In this document: one piece after another, positions 47,149 to 57,364 of the stretch
How the letters are laid out: every line of letters begins with the position of its first letter
Numbering within the stretch: the first letter of the stretch is position 1
Assembly (NCBI GenBank): GCA_011800155.1
Contig: CM022373.1
Coordinates: 310,001 to 374,000 of the forward strand
Source of the DNA: Flammulina velutipes
Taxonomy: Eukaryota; Basidiomycota; Agaricomycetes; Agaricales; Physalacriaceae
Direction: 5' to 3'
Length of the DNA stretch: 64,000 bases
Program-made: the position numbers and the translations under genes
The notes under the pieces: generated by a model
Database searches by the model: none
What the model was told of the DNA's origin: nothing
What the model saw: the letters and a program-made list of their open reading frames with translations, nothing else

Positions 47149-47222
47149 TGGCCAACGTGGGGATCGAACCCAAGACCTTCGCGTTATTAGCACGACGCTC
47201 TAACCAGCTGAGCTAGTCGGCC
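47149..47222 (-). tRNA. tRNA-Ile (AAT)
   Basis: Minus strand: acceptor GGCCGAC with GTTGGCC, D arm GCTC..GAGC, anticodon stem TCGTG/CGCGA with loop CTAATAA (anticodon AAT), T arm TTGGG-TTCGATC-CCCAC with one end mismatch, discriminator A. No intron. Confidence 0.93.
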
Positions 47223-47626
47223 ATACGGTGACAAATTCAAACGTTTGTAACTTTAGGGCGGATCTCTAAGCTAAACCTAAAGTGACAGCTTTGATTAAAT
47301 GTTGTTGTGATGCTCTTTCTCAGTAACAATCATCTCATAACCAATGGACCAACTTGACAACAGTCTGGAGTATTCCTTTATAGTGCAGGCTATCCAATAT
47401 ATCTTGTCCTGGTGATCCCTCTGTGTCTATGTCTGCTGCTTGGCGCTCTACATTGCTGCGCCGCCGCGTCCATCGCCGAAACGACCAGGACACGGGAACA
47501 TTCACTAAATCAAAGATGTTTACCTGTCTAAGCGAACTGACTAGACCTCAGGGTGGCACGAGGCATATAAAATGAACATGTCTCAAGTCTAAACACAGAT
47601 CACGCCAGTCAGTGAACCCCCGCAAT
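47223..47626. other. Intergenic upstream of interrupted gene
   Basis: About 400 bp between tRNA-Ile and the beta-propeller gene start. A TATA-like GCATATAAAATG is at 47563-47574, about 55 bp before the ATG; a promoter is likely here. Confidence 0.45.
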
Positions 47627-48058
47627 ATGGTTCGCAACATCTTGCTCGCGCTCTTGCCACTTTCTTGTTACGCCCAAGTCCAGCTATTGGGAGCTCCTTT
47701 CAGATCACCAGTCACGAACGCTCCGGGATTCAACTCTCATGTCATTTATTCCAACGTTACCGCGCCTCGTGGTATCTCTCTGGATTCGGAAGGCAACCTT
47801 CTGGTCGTAGAGCGCAATTTTGGCATCGCAACATTTTCTCTTACCGCAGACGGACTAGGTTGGGAGAGGACAGTGGTGGCTGCAAACACTGCCGTTACTC
47901 ATGGAATCCAGGTGTTTGAGGACAAGCTCTACTTCAGCACGGCCAGCCAAGTTTTGGTATACGAGTACAACGCCGCGACCAAGACTACTACAGGGGCTCC
48001 CACGGTTCTTGTCGATGGACTTGTTGCGAGCAGATTAGGCGCAGCGTATGAGACGTCG
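47627..48058 (+). pseudogene. Truncated secreted beta-propeller (sorbosone/glucose dehydrogenase-like) gene
   Basis: Start ATG at 47627 with signal peptide MVRNILLALLPLSCYAQV. Residues that follow (NAPGFNSHVIYSNVTAPRGI, LVVERNFGIATF, GIQVFEDKLYFSTASQVLVY) look like the first blades of a PQQ-sugar-dehydrogenase or NHL-type beta-propeller. Only about 143 residues are present: the frame ends in a TGA at 48059-48061, exactly where the LTR of a Copia element begins. No matching C-terminus occurs further on in the window. The gene is therefore broken at the retroelement; whether the element inserted into it or joined by rearrangement cannot be told without the other flank. Confidence 0.66.
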
Positions 48059-48227
48059 TGACTTCGAGTAGACGGTCAGAGTTAATATAATAGAGGCTCT
48101 AATGTAAATACATACCTTCGAGTAGACGGTCAGAGTTAAAGGTGTCTGACCGGACTCGAAGGCTCTATACGGTAATATTATATAATCTCATCACATGTCC
48201 GTGTTCTCTGCTCGTCGTCTCTTAACA
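48059..48227 (-). repeat. LTR of Copia element (169 bp), TG...CA ends
   Basis: The sequence begins TGACTTCG and ends CTTAACA on the plus strand. Read in the element's direction it starts TGTTAAGAG right after a purine-rich tract ending GAGGGGGAG (48228-48240 complement), the usual place of a Copia polypurine tract. It contains a 24-bp direct repeat with a 54-bp period (48062-48085 and 48116-48139). A second LTR was not seen. Confidence 0.68.
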
Positions 48228-50620
48228 CTCCCCCTCGACGAGCTAGGCGGTGTCCTATCGTAGACCTAAAAATTCCACCATCTTTTCCACCTTTTCCCGC
48301 GCAAGAGCCTTTGTCATAATGTCGGCCACCATGTCATCTGTCAGGATATGCACAATGTGAATCGTTCCTGCAGCGACCACCTCGCGCAGCCAATAGTATC
48401 GCAGATCAAGGTGTTTAACACGTCCGTGGTGATCTGGATTTTTGGCGACCGACATCGCTGATTGATTATCCATGTGTAGCGTCGACGATCCGGACGATCC
48501 ATACCCCAGCTCGTATAGCAGGTTTCTGAGCCATAGGATTTCCTGCCCTGCAGATACGGATGCGACATATTCAGCTTCAGTGGTGGAGAGTGTCACAAAT
48601 GGCTGTAGACGGCTCATCCAGCTCACCGCTCCTGTTCCCATCTTGACGACGAAACCAGAGGTTGACCGACCGTTATCAGGGTTTCTGCCATGGTCTGCAT
48701 CACTGAACGTGAGGAAGCGCTCCTGGGAGTCATTGTCGCAAGGGCAATAGGTGAGCTTATAGTCCAGTGTCCCCTTGAGGTAGCGAAGTAGACGCTTGAG
48801 CGCTAACCAATGCGTCCAGCCTGGATTCTTGGAGAATCGTGATAGAACGGCGACGGGGTATGCAATATCCGGACGGGTGGCGGTGGCAAGATAGGCTGTT
48901 GCTCCCAAGAGGTTTATATATGGTATGTCCTTCATCTTCTCTGCCTCTTCGCGCGACTGAGGTGACATCTCAGCGCTCAGCTTGACGTTTGGATCCATTG
49001 GCGTTGACACCGGATTACAGTCTTCCATGCTTGCCCGAGCAAGAACATCGAGGGTGTACTGGCGCTGGGATAGAGATATGGTCCTGTCCGCTCGATTTCG
49101 CTCGATCTCGACGCCTAGTAACCACTTTGTCGGCCCCAAATCCCGTAGCTTGAAGCGCTTCTCTAGCTCGGTGATGAATGATCTCGCCTCGCTCTCTGTC
49201 CTCGCTGCTATTGTCATGTCATCCACGAAGACGGGAACAATGACGCGAGTGCCTTTCTCGGATATGTAAACCCACACGCTATGCTCGCAGCGTACCCGTT
49301 TGTACCCCATATCGACCAGAGTGCCGTGGAGTGTAAGATGCCATTGGCGTCCAGCTTGCTTGAGGCCATAGAGTGCCTTCTTCAGCCGAAGTGCCCATGT
49401 CCGGTCTTTTGTCCGGAATCCCTCAGGCTCCTCCATATACACCTCTTCGTCAAGCTCGCCATTCAAGAAAGCTGACGATATGTCCACACTCCAAAGAATC
49501 AGGTCCTCGAGCGCTGCCAGCGCGAGTATAACACGGATAGTCGCCCATTTCGGAGTCGGTGAGAATGTTTCTGTGTAGTCGAAGCCTGGTCGCTGAGCAT
49601 AGCCTTTTGCCACTAGTCGAGCTTTGTAGCGTTCTGTGGAGCCGTCTGCATTCAGTTTGACGCGGAATACCCATCGGTTTCCGATGGCTCTTCGTCCTGG
49701 TGGGAGTTTGACCAGCTCAAACACTCCCATTTTTGCCATTGACTCGAGCTCATTGGTTGCCGCCTCGTACCACTTGTCTGCTTCATCGGAGGGGCGATTC
49801 ATTGCCTCGGAAAATGTCTTTGGTCCTTCGACGGTGGTTGACATGGCGTGTTCTGTGGTGCAGTCAAATGCGAATTCGAGTGCTTCGGCATGCGACAAGT
49901 AGCAGATTGCATCAGCATCAGTTGCCGATACTGTCTGCGCAAGATGTTCGTCATCTGGGATATCGAGTAACGATTCGACGGCTGCGGCGTGGTTTGCTGC
50001 ATGACTGTCTCCTTCTGCCGGTGGTTGCCAGTTTCCTTGATAATTCCATGGAACCTTTGTGCCCGTCTCTCGGTTTCGTGTTCTCATCCCACGGCCAGTG
50101 TTTGGTGGTGGTCTGATGAGACCGTCGCTGCGCATCTCTGGTTCGTTGCACGCTAGGACTTGTGGTGGCGGTTCCGGAAGTTGTTCTGGCTCGGGCGATG
50201 ATGGCAGGCTCAAAATTGAGGTGAGAGGAGATAGTGAAGGACTGCGAACATCTGGAAGGGTGGGAGAAGGTGCTCGCGGTGATGGTGGCGCTGGTGGGGG
50301 AGTATCGGGGCTGCTAGCCTTGTCGATAGTGTTTTCTCCCCCTCGACGAGGCAGCACATCTCCCCCTGAATGTAGCACATCAGGAGGTGCAGTGGATGGT
50401 GTTGTTGGCTCAGAGGGCTCGACGGGGGCATTGAGATCAGGGATAAGATCACCGAATGGATTTACGAGAACATTGTGGTTGCCAGGGAAGACTCGTTCAT
50501 CGAAGTAGACATGGCTGGATGTAACAGTTGTTTTGGTGGCAGGATCCCAAAAGGTCCAAGCCTTGGTGCCGGGCTTGTATCCGATGAAGATGCATTTGCG
50601 GTGATGTGCAGTGTAGAAGA
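48059..50620 (-). mobile_element. 5'-truncated Copia (Ty1) LTR retrotransposon
   Basis: Minus-strand element with the 3' LTR at 48059-48227 and the end of the pol gene. Homology to Copia starts at HHRKCIFIGYKP near 50620; the gag, protease and most of the integrase, and the other LTR, are missing. Beyond that point the DNA turns into a CA-rich stretch unrelated to Copia. The remaining pol frame has no stops, so truncation is recent. Confidence 0.8.
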
Positions 50621-50648
50621 ACGCCACAAAAACACACACAAAACACAC
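48255..50648 (-). CDS. Copia pol: integrase C-terminus, reverse transcriptase, RNase H (partial)
   Basis: A single uninterrupted frame of about 797 codons. The Copia integrase end (KAWTFWDPATKT, HVYFDERVFPG) is followed by a Pro-rich spacer and reverse transcriptase: KARLVAKGYAQRPGFDYTET, WSVDISSAFLNGEL, the catalytic FVDDMTIAA, and LGPTKWLLGVEI. RNase H shows TFSDADHGRNPDNGRSTSGF, LSTTEAEYVA and HLDLRYYWLREVV. All of these are hallmark Copia motifs. The first 10 or so codons (CFVCVFVAFFYT) are not Copia-like and belong to the truncation junction. Confidence 0.92.
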   Translation of the reverse strand: MCFVCVFVAFFYTAHHRKCIFIGYKPGTKAWTFWDPATKTTVTSSHVYFDERVFPGNHNVLVNPFGDLIPDLNAPVEPSEPTTPSTAPPDVLHSGGDVLPRRGGENTIDKASSPDTPPPAPPSPRAPSPTLPDVRSPSLSPLTSILSLPSSPEPEQLPEPPPQVLACNEPEMRSDGLIRPPPNTGRGMRTRNRETGTKVPWNYQGNWQPPAEGDSHAANHAAAVESLLDIPDDEHLAQTVSATDADAICYLSHAEALEFAFDCTTEHAMSTTVEGPKTFSEAMNRPSDEADKWYEAATNELESMAKMGVFELVKLPPGRRAIGNRWVFRVKLNADGSTERYKARLVAKGYAQRPGFDYTETFSPTPKWATIRVILALAALEDLILWSVDISSAFLNGELDEEVYMEEPEGFRTKDRTWALRLKKALYGLKQAGRQWHLTLHGTLVDMGYKRVRCEHSVWVYISEKGTRVIVPVFVDDMTIAARTESEARSFITELEKRFKLRDLGPTKWLLGVEIERNRADRTISLSQRQYTLDVLARASMEDCNPVSTPMDPNVKLSAEMSPQSREEAEKMKDIPYINLLGATAYLATATRPDIAYPVAVLSRFSKNPGWTHWLALKRLLRYLKGTLDYKLTYCPCDNDSQERFLTFSDADHGRNPDNGRSTSGFVVKMGTGAVSWMSRLQPFVTLSTTEAEYVASVSAGQEILWLRNLLYELGYGSSGSSTLHMDNQSAMSVAKNPDHHGRVKHLDLRYYWLREVVAAGTIHIVHILTDDMVADIMTKALAREKVEKMVEFLGLR

Positions 50649-52549
50649 ACTAACAAGTCAATGGTGCGATGCGGAAAAGTCCGATGTTTATAGCGGGATT
50701 TCATGTTATAATAGCAATCGTTCGTTTTGTAATAGGTGGTATGGGACGGGTTCTTGTTCTTTGTATCTTTGTTTTATGGGACTGTTTCTCTCTATCTTCT
50801 GCTCAAAATGCTTATACTAGTTCGACGGGGTAACAGGGATCTGATCTTAAACTGAGTTCTAGTTTGCCACTAAGTCACAGGCCGATTGGGATGTGTGTAA
50901 AGAGACCTAATGAGGCTCTTCCCAGGCCAACAACCTTCAACCACACTAGGGAGCGGGAGCTCTGGTATCTATCTGTATAATCAGGACTCTCCAACAACTA
51001 GTCGGGGCCTGAATAGATAGCCTAGCACAGTCTGAACCACACTTGTATGGGACTTGGGACTCCAACCAGAGTTGGTAGGTTCTTTAGATGGAATTTCCCG
51101 CGGAAACTCGGATCGTTTGAATCGCAAAGGACTTGGCTTCAACTTCTTTAATATGGGAAGTAGCTCCAATGAGTTCTTAGATCTTTGGTTCTGTTTCTTA
51201 TTTCCACCTATCTAAACAGTGGTTCTTTTTCTAACTAAATCTTAGAGTCTATTCCTCCAGTATATACGGCTTGTGGGCTGCGGATACGGGGGGCGTAAGC
51301 TACTGTAAATAGTACAAACGAGCTAGCTTTATAGTGTTTTCTATATACGTCTGAATAAGGATATAATACCGAGTCCGCTGGTTCGGGGGAATATTCCGAT
51401 AGGATGTACGGAATATCCCTCTAATGGTGCCCTTGGCATTGCTGCCTATTCGTTCTGGCTTCTATTTGCTTTGAATCCAACCAATGGTGGCGCCGTAACT
51501 GAGTTTTCAGCGGCGCCAGGTTGTTCCTTGTGCTTGGAAGCTCCACTATTATTAGCGGTCGAGTCCTGTCTAGCAGGAACTCTTAGCCTTTGTTCGTATT
51601 CTTATTTCATACTACGAGTCCGAGTAGTACCGACTAGGTTTGGTATACTGGACGCGCAAGTATGTTCTTAGTATCATGTTCGGACTTTTCCGGTAGTACT
51701 CCGGAAAAGCTATCGTTGTATCTTTACGAGTTGTCGATAGTACTCGTATTGTAGGTCCTTGTAACGATTTACTTGTGGATCCCGAGAATCGATCAGGAAC
51801 AGTCCACCGGAGTAAGTCGATCGGTGATCGAGCAGTATCTTTTGAAAGCCTAAAAGGTTACCCTGACTCCTGAGTCTCCTATGTAATATCCCGACGTCTG
51901 AGTAGTATGAACATTTGGTTCGCTAGTCCAGCCAGCGTTTAACTGCTTGCTGGCGTTGCGTCTCTTTATGTAGAGTTTCCTTGTGTAAGGGTAACTCGCC
52001 GAATTCCGTTAAGTATTTCGGAGTTTCGCGCGTTCAAGTGTATTTGATCACGATGTCTCCATCGGGGTACTTTTGATGATGATATTCAAGATCGTCATGT
52101 GTGGTTTGGCTATACCTACACGCCCTTCAGCGTGTGGCGCTTTTCCGACGAATCTTAGGAGTTTTCCGGTCGTACCACGGAAACTCCTTACACTGTATCG
52201 TATACGCGTTTCGGTCTGTAACTAGAGGTTCTTGTACTCATAGGTTCGTTCTATCACTAAGAATGCTTCTTAGAATCGCAAATTTTGGGGTCTTTCGTAC
52301 TTGCATTAATACAATGCGCATCATCTCCCATAGACTTATTTGATGGTGTCCGCACCATCCTGGTTCCCCTATCGTTGGATCCCTCAATATTCTTCCTGGA
52401 CTCGGCTCTTGGAAAAGGCCAATAGGTAGGAGGACAATTCCGCTTATTTCAACGGAATTCTCCCGGCTTTGCACGTTCCATTGCCAATATTTCTTCACTA
52501 TAAAAGCAGGCTGAAAACTGTGGCGCTCCCCGTTTTATCCTTCGTTACT
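50649..52549. other. Non-coding leader of the 50.7-64 kb island, with dispersed palindromes
   Basis: About 1.9 kb without a credible gene. From 51094 on it carries several TTCCG...CGGAA palindromes (51094-51106, 51391-51416, 51685-51709, 52002-52025, 52158-52187, 52436-52459), a GGCGCC palindrome (51488-51518) and the dyad GATGGTG-TCCG-CACCATC at 52342-52359. A TATAAAA box (52499-52505) precedes gene Z. The left border of the island is somewhere between about 50.62 and 51.09 kb; I found no clear LTR. Confidence 0.6.
52499..52505 (+). promoter_or_regulatory. TATA box of gene Z
   Basis: TATAAAA 45-51 bp upstream of the gene Z ATG. Confidence 0.5.
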
Positions 52550-54179
52550 ATGCCTCCCAAGATCCCTCAATGGCACTCCATTGGTTCTTCAATCTCTGCG
52601 GAAGCCCCCATTGCTACGCTGGAGCTCGTCCAGTATCGCCTTGCTACTGCCCCGTTGATCAACGACTTCTTGGTTAATTACTCGCTCCCGGATTCGACCA
52701 ACTCCCTTATTGTCGACGCCATCGAACAGCTCACTGCCCCAGTGATGGCCTTGTTGCGTATGGTGTCTGCCAATCCGACGCCACGGGATATTCCGATTGT
52801 CGTTGTGGACAAGTTCTTTAGCAAGTTGCTGGTATGTCTTTCCGCTTTCTTTCTATGTCTCATGCTAAGATCTTTATTTATCTTCTAGCTCATCAATCAA
52901 TCTCTGAAGGGAACCACCGCCGCGGAGGCTTCCTTCGAGATTTTCTCCTTCTTCTGGAATCTGCGCAACGTCCTTGGGGTCTATCTTTTGGAGTTAGGCG
53001 TTAGCCCAACTCATCACCGTATCAACCTTGCGGATATGTTTACTCCAGTTCTTAATACTGTGGGTCGAGGCAAGGCTTATATCGCACCGCCTTATCCCGA
53101 GAGCCACCCCCTTCATGCTGCTTCGCGTGTAGTTCCTAAGGTCAAGGCGCCAGCTCCAGCTCCTGAGCCTACACCTGCACCCAAGCTTACTGCTAAAGCC
53201 ATGCGGGCTGCCGCGAAAAAGGTATGGACTTTTCCGCTTATTCTTCGGTCTTTCTAACTTGTATCACTTTCTTAGGCTGGTAAGACTGTTAAGTCTGCCG
53301 CCGTTATCGACGATGCCCTCGAGGCCGTTGGCGATACTACCAACGCCACTCTTACTGAGGATATCGGTATGTTCTTTCGTGACCGGCACTTTCCGCTTTA
53401 CTAAACGGACTGTCTGGTTTCTTCAGAAATGGACGATGGTGGGTCTGAATCTGATCTTTCTGACGATGAAGATGTGAGCTTAGTTGCTTACTTCTAGGCG
53501 TCTCAAGATTGACTCAACCCCTGCAGGACTTGACCATTATTGATGGAGATGGAGTGCGCCGCAAGGACTTCCCCCCTTCTCCGGTTCGTACTTGTCTTCT
53601 TATTCTAAGGCTTGAACTAAAGACATTTCTCCTTTATTCATAGCCTGCTGAAGTCGAAGGCCCCCGTGTGGTAACTTATCTTCCCTACTCGATGATCCCA
53701 GGTATGCTGATAACTTCTCGCGCATACCAGAAGGCCATGGAGGTTATAGGAAGTACGGTTACTTTCGTGGAACCTGCTCCTTTGCTCACTAAACGCAAAG
53801 CTACGGAAGATGGATCTCCTCGTCCTCTTAAGAGCCTTAAGGTTGACTCCGTTCGTATTGACAACACCTTCGTCGAACAATTCATTGGAGGTGCGTTTAG
53901 TTCTTCTTATCTTAATCTTGTACTTATCACATTTTTCCGTGTTTCTTAGCGGGCGCTACCGCTCAGAGTTACGGAAGCTCTGTTGCTCGAGTTATCAAAC
54001 AAGTCAACCGACTCCTCTCCGCCGACGAGTTGACTGAACTCGGACCTGGTCTGGTTTCGACTGAGGTGGCGCATCGCAATGAGTTGATTAGACTCTTGAA
54101 TCGTATTCACGGCGACGTCCAGACGTTCAACCGTACCAAGGACTTGTATATCGCTACTGTCAAGTCTATGCTCGAATAG
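52550..54179 (+). CDS. Island gene Z, unknown function
   Basis: Not recognised. Seven exons (52550-52831, 52889-53221, 53276-53366, 53427-53473, 53527-53583, 53644-53890, 53950-54179) join to 428 codons with all phases matching. The N-terminal half is helical and hydrophobic-patterned (LELVQYRLATAPLINDFLVN, FSFFWNLRNVLGVYLLELG), then Ala/Pro-rich (KAPAPAPEPTPAPKLTAKAM), then acidic (MDDGGSESDLSDDED), with a basic nuclear-signal-like TKRKATEDGSPRPLKSLK and a helical C-terminus ending DLYIATVKSMLE. No enzyme motif. Preceded by a TATA box. Several introns contain TTTCCG...CGG palindromes. Because all splice phases fit, it is a real spliced gene and not debris. A structural or DNA-associated role would suit the composition, but this is a guess. 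Confidence 0.66.
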
Positions 54180-54621
54180 ATATTTCCCTGTTACAACTAG
54201 GTAGTTGCCCATCCCTTCTTTCCGGGTGATACTACTGTTTACCTATTGTGTTTCCGGCGCTCTTTATCTTTATCTTTATCTTTCTGATACTGTAGCCATT
54301 GCTTATTGACTTCAAATATAACTGTCCCCTAAACTTCGTGTGATTTGAACTGCAAGCTAGACCCCGAAAACACTTGTGCGCCACTTCCGTGATTCTTAGC
54401 GGAATTTCGCATGAAGTCTTCGCCGGTCTCCTTTCTTGTTCTTAGGGGTTTACAATTTTCGTTTTCCGTATTGGCAATCTTCTATAGCCTATACGTTCGT
54501 TATTTTCTTCGCCTTGACGAATACCCGACCCATTAGCCAGTCGATCATGCACCTCCTATTAGATTTGTACATCGTTTATAAGACTGAACTTTTGTAATGT
54601 CTCGGTCTTCGTCTGCCTCAG
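54180..54621. other. Spacer between genes Z and Y
   Basis: About 440 bp, tandem Z and Y on the same strand. Has the palindrome at 54385-54404 (TTCCG-10-CGGAA) and a TTTATC-type short repeat near 54266-54284. An upstream ATG at 54598 is out of frame with gene Y. Confidence 0.5.
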
Positions 54622-55789
54622 ATGCCTTCTCCTATCGCTTTGATTCCTCTATGGGCCAACTTTAAAATCGCTATGATTCCGGGTTTGGACAAGCGATTTT
54701 CCGAGGAGGCCTTGGACTTTTTGCAGGCTGAGACTGGTCTCGCCGTTGCTATATCGTTATATCGCACTGCTCAAGGCTTTCCTATCGTGGCCACGCCACT
54801 CAATAGCTTGGATCTTACCGCACGGTATACCGATGTGGCTGCGGACTTGCACTTAGGTCCTGCTCGTCAGATAGACGCTCCTACATTGAGGTTCACCCTA
54901 GGCGTAATGGTACGTCTCGGATTTTTCCTTGCATTTCGCAGGTCTAACTGTCTTGATAGCAACACGCTTCTAGTTTGTGGCATTGCGAACATCCCGACTT
55001 TCGTACAGGGCAAGCCTACAACTTAGCTTCGTTGTATATCGTCTGTCTTCGATTGGTGTCCAACTTCTTTCATGGACGCACGGGAAACTGTACCCTCGAT
55101 GGTCTTTCCTTCGAAGGATGGCTTTCCAAAGTATATCGCCAACCCCATATGCACTTTACAGAGTTGTACTTGGATGCTAGCGCCGATTTCATCGTGAGTT
55201 CTTTAACCTATACACCTTTTCCGTACTAAATCTCGGGATTTTCCATAGACCAGCGTAATGTTGGGCTATCATAGGGGAGCGCCTGACTCTTTGGGTGGGA
55301 TCTTTGCCCATCCTGAGGTTTTGGATGCTATCCCTGTCCCTCTATCTCGTTTGGATGCCAGCGACGTTCAATTGGTCGCTTGGTGGCCTCGTTATCTTTC
55401 CGCTAACAACATTCAGCCCGAGTTTGATACTCGTCCTATCATGTATGAACGGGTCGTTACCAACGGTTATTCGCCTTTACACGATTTTCCAGCTGGGTTG
55501 GTTGACGCTAGTGACCTCAGACTTGGTCCCCACGCCGAACGCTTCACTGAGTTCGTACCAGAGCCCCATTGTGTTGCTCAACGGCGATCTAGCTCAACGC
55601 CTGAACTTGTTCCAATCAGTTCTCCAGTACCAGTGGTCAGATCTTTCGTAAGTCTTTCTGTTCGACGTCTAGTGTATTATTCTAACACCTTTCTTCTGAT
55701 AGACCCACTTCAATACGCTAGGACAGACTATGTGTACCCACTGTCCCACTAGTCATCCTGCCGTCGAATGTACTCCTCCGACCCAGTAG
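54622..55789 (+). CDS. Island gene Y, unknown function, CCHC-like cysteine knuckle at C-terminus
   Basis: Not recognised. Exons 54622-54909, 54960-55193, 55249-55647 and 55703-55789 are each a whole number of codons and join to 335 aa. N-terminus MPSPIALIPLWANFKIAMIP, then a helical domain (FSEEALDFLQAETGLAVAIS, FTELYLDASADFITSVMLGY). The last exon reads THFNTLGQTMCTHCPTSHPA then VEC: a C-x2-C-x3-H-x4-C set, one residue short of the retroviral Gag zinc knuckle C-x2-C-x4-H-x4-C. A helical domain followed by a knuckle would fit a Gag-like or nucleic-acid-binding protein, but the gene is antisense to the Gypsy pol, contains introns, and the spacing is off, so this stays a hypothesis. Confidence 0.6.
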
Positions 55790-56556
55790 TCGGATTTTCC
55801 GTTAAAAGTCTATCATTTTGGTGTTAGACACTTAGTCTATATCGTTTGTCGGTTATCCTATGTCGTAGCGCTATACCTTCAATTTAGACCCTTTCCTTGT
55901 TACCAAGTTCGTTCTGTGGTTCAAATTGATGGTGGCGCGGGAATTCCCGTATCTTCATCGGAGTTGAGTATTCTTCATACTATGGCATTCATACTCGTAG
56001 CCTCAGGTATATATGGCTTAAGACCTTCGTTGGCTAGTTCTTCTATGTAACTTGAGACGTACTAGCCTTGGCGTAGTCTCTAGTTATAACCAATGTTCAC
56101 GCCCTTGATAAGTCCGGAGATCGTCATGATTTAATGGCGTCTCCCATTGACTTATTAGATGCTATCATACTGGTATCTTTGTTAGTCTACTAAGCTTTCA
56201 TCCTAGAAGAGTCTGTTTTTCCCACTTGAAAACCCGGAGAATCCCTTGTCTCAATGACTTGGTATCTCTTTGTTGGTTTTCAAGCTTTTCTTAATCTTAG
56301 TTCACACCATTTTACCAGTTTTTTAAGCGTGCTCGCTTTTTCATAGGTATGGTCTATCGTATGTATCTAGATATATTTTTGGCACAGAGGCCCGCTAAGT
56401 CCCATGTTCTACTCGTATCGTATTGTACAAGTCCAACGAAGAAGAAAGAGTCCGAGGACAATCCCGACCAAAACCCGGCAAAAGAAACCAAGACTAAAGA
56501 CTACAAATGTTAGAGGGAGCTAGGCTTCGACCTCCTTCATTTGCAAACTCCTTCCT
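55790..56556. other. Spacer between convergent genes Y and X
   Basis: About 770 bp without a gene. Contains the palindrome at 55942-55965 and a block at 56139-56180 (CTCCCATTGACTTATTAGAT) related to 52325-52370 upstream of gene Z. Confidence 0.5.
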
Positions 56557-57364
56557 TTAACGACAACGACTTGGTCCAGCAACGGCATTTTCCGTTGCCA
56601 ACCTATAGTACGTTAGGACATTGGGATCCCCCCAATGCCTAAGTAAGTCGTTCACAGCATCCGTAAGTCTGCCGTTTTGTTCGACCAGCTGGTCGACGTC
56701 GTTTCGGAGACCTTGTATTGTCTCGAGCAAGGCTTGAGGTCGACGTTTGACCAAGTCAGATTCTGGATCCAACTTCTCGCACTTCAACTTCATGACTTGG
56801 CAGCGTACGCAGGACTTGGTTGTCGGGGTCGCGTATTGGCATTCCTTGTTCTTCTTCAGACACTCCTTGCAAAGCACTTGGGAGTACTTCCAGAGTTCAT
56901 TTTCAGGAATGGGCCCCTTTGCCTTTCGCTTGCCCTTGCTTTTGTCTGACTTCCCAACTACAGCTCCCTTTACTGTCTTCCGCTTCTTCCTAGCCGGTCC
57001 TTCACTTTCCGACCCATCCTCGGAATCGCCCGTTGGCTCATCGGAGGGTTGGAAGTCGTCGTTGTCGGGCTCGAAGTCGTCGTCGTTCGGCTCGAAGTCG
57101 TCCTCCTGCTGTTCTTTGTCTTCATCCTCGCCATCATCACCACTGCTACCATCTGCATCGCCATCTTCTACTTCGCGAGTCCTCTTCTTTCCCTTGGCTT
57201 TAGCGGGCGAGTCCGGTTTTGACATCGGAGTCGACTTGACGCTAGGTTTAGATTTGGCTGCTGGAGCCACCTTCTTACCCACAGCTTTCGTCGTTGTCTT
57301 CTTCGTCGTCTTGGCCTTCTTCTTGGGAGAAGGTGCCTCTTCATCCACGACCTCCTGTCCGGAG
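56557..57364 (-). pseudogene. Island gene X, 3' part: acidic, Zn2Cys6-type cluster, coiled coil (split by hAT element)
   Basis: Second half of gene X, cut from its first half by the fold-back element. It reads on from QEVVDEEAPSPKKKAKTTKK: a Lys-rich stretch, a long acidic region of Asp/Glu blocks (EDDFEPNDDDFEPDNDDF), a basic KKRKTVKG, then CKECLKKNKEC, QYATPTTKSCVRC and QVMKLKC, spaced C-x2-C-x6-C-x9-C-x2-C-x6-C, exactly the fungal Zn2Cys6 rule. A heptad region follows (LLETIQGLRNDVDQLVEQN), like the dimerisation coil behind such clusters, ending VAGPSRCR. The cluster sits near the C-terminus instead of the usual N-terminus. Compare the gene at 12477-14278. A DNA-binding role is inferred from the spacing only. 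Confidence 0.72.
57357..57364. repeat. 8-bp target site duplication, left copy (GTCCGGAG)
   Basis: Identical to 60163-60170 and directly adjacent to the terminal inverted repeats; fits the nTnnnnAn preference of hAT elements. Confidence 0.85.

Noticed and set aside
47612..47626. Start of the beta-propeller gene at 47612
   Set aside because: That codon is GTG; the ATG at 47627 begins directly with a good signal peptide.
50700..51420. A Gypsy 3' LTR starting at the TGTTATAATAGC near 50704
   Set aside because: I could not find a matching CA end, a second copy or a polypurine tract; not supported.
51488..51518. TGGCGCCG-loop-CGGCGCCA palindrome counted with the main family
   Set aside because: A strong hairpin, but its arms are GC-rich and the loop is 15 nt; kept apart from the TTCCG-N9/10-CGGAA set.
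53668..53949. Separate short genes within gene Z
   Set aside because: They are single exons of gene Z; the seven-exon model matches every splice phase.
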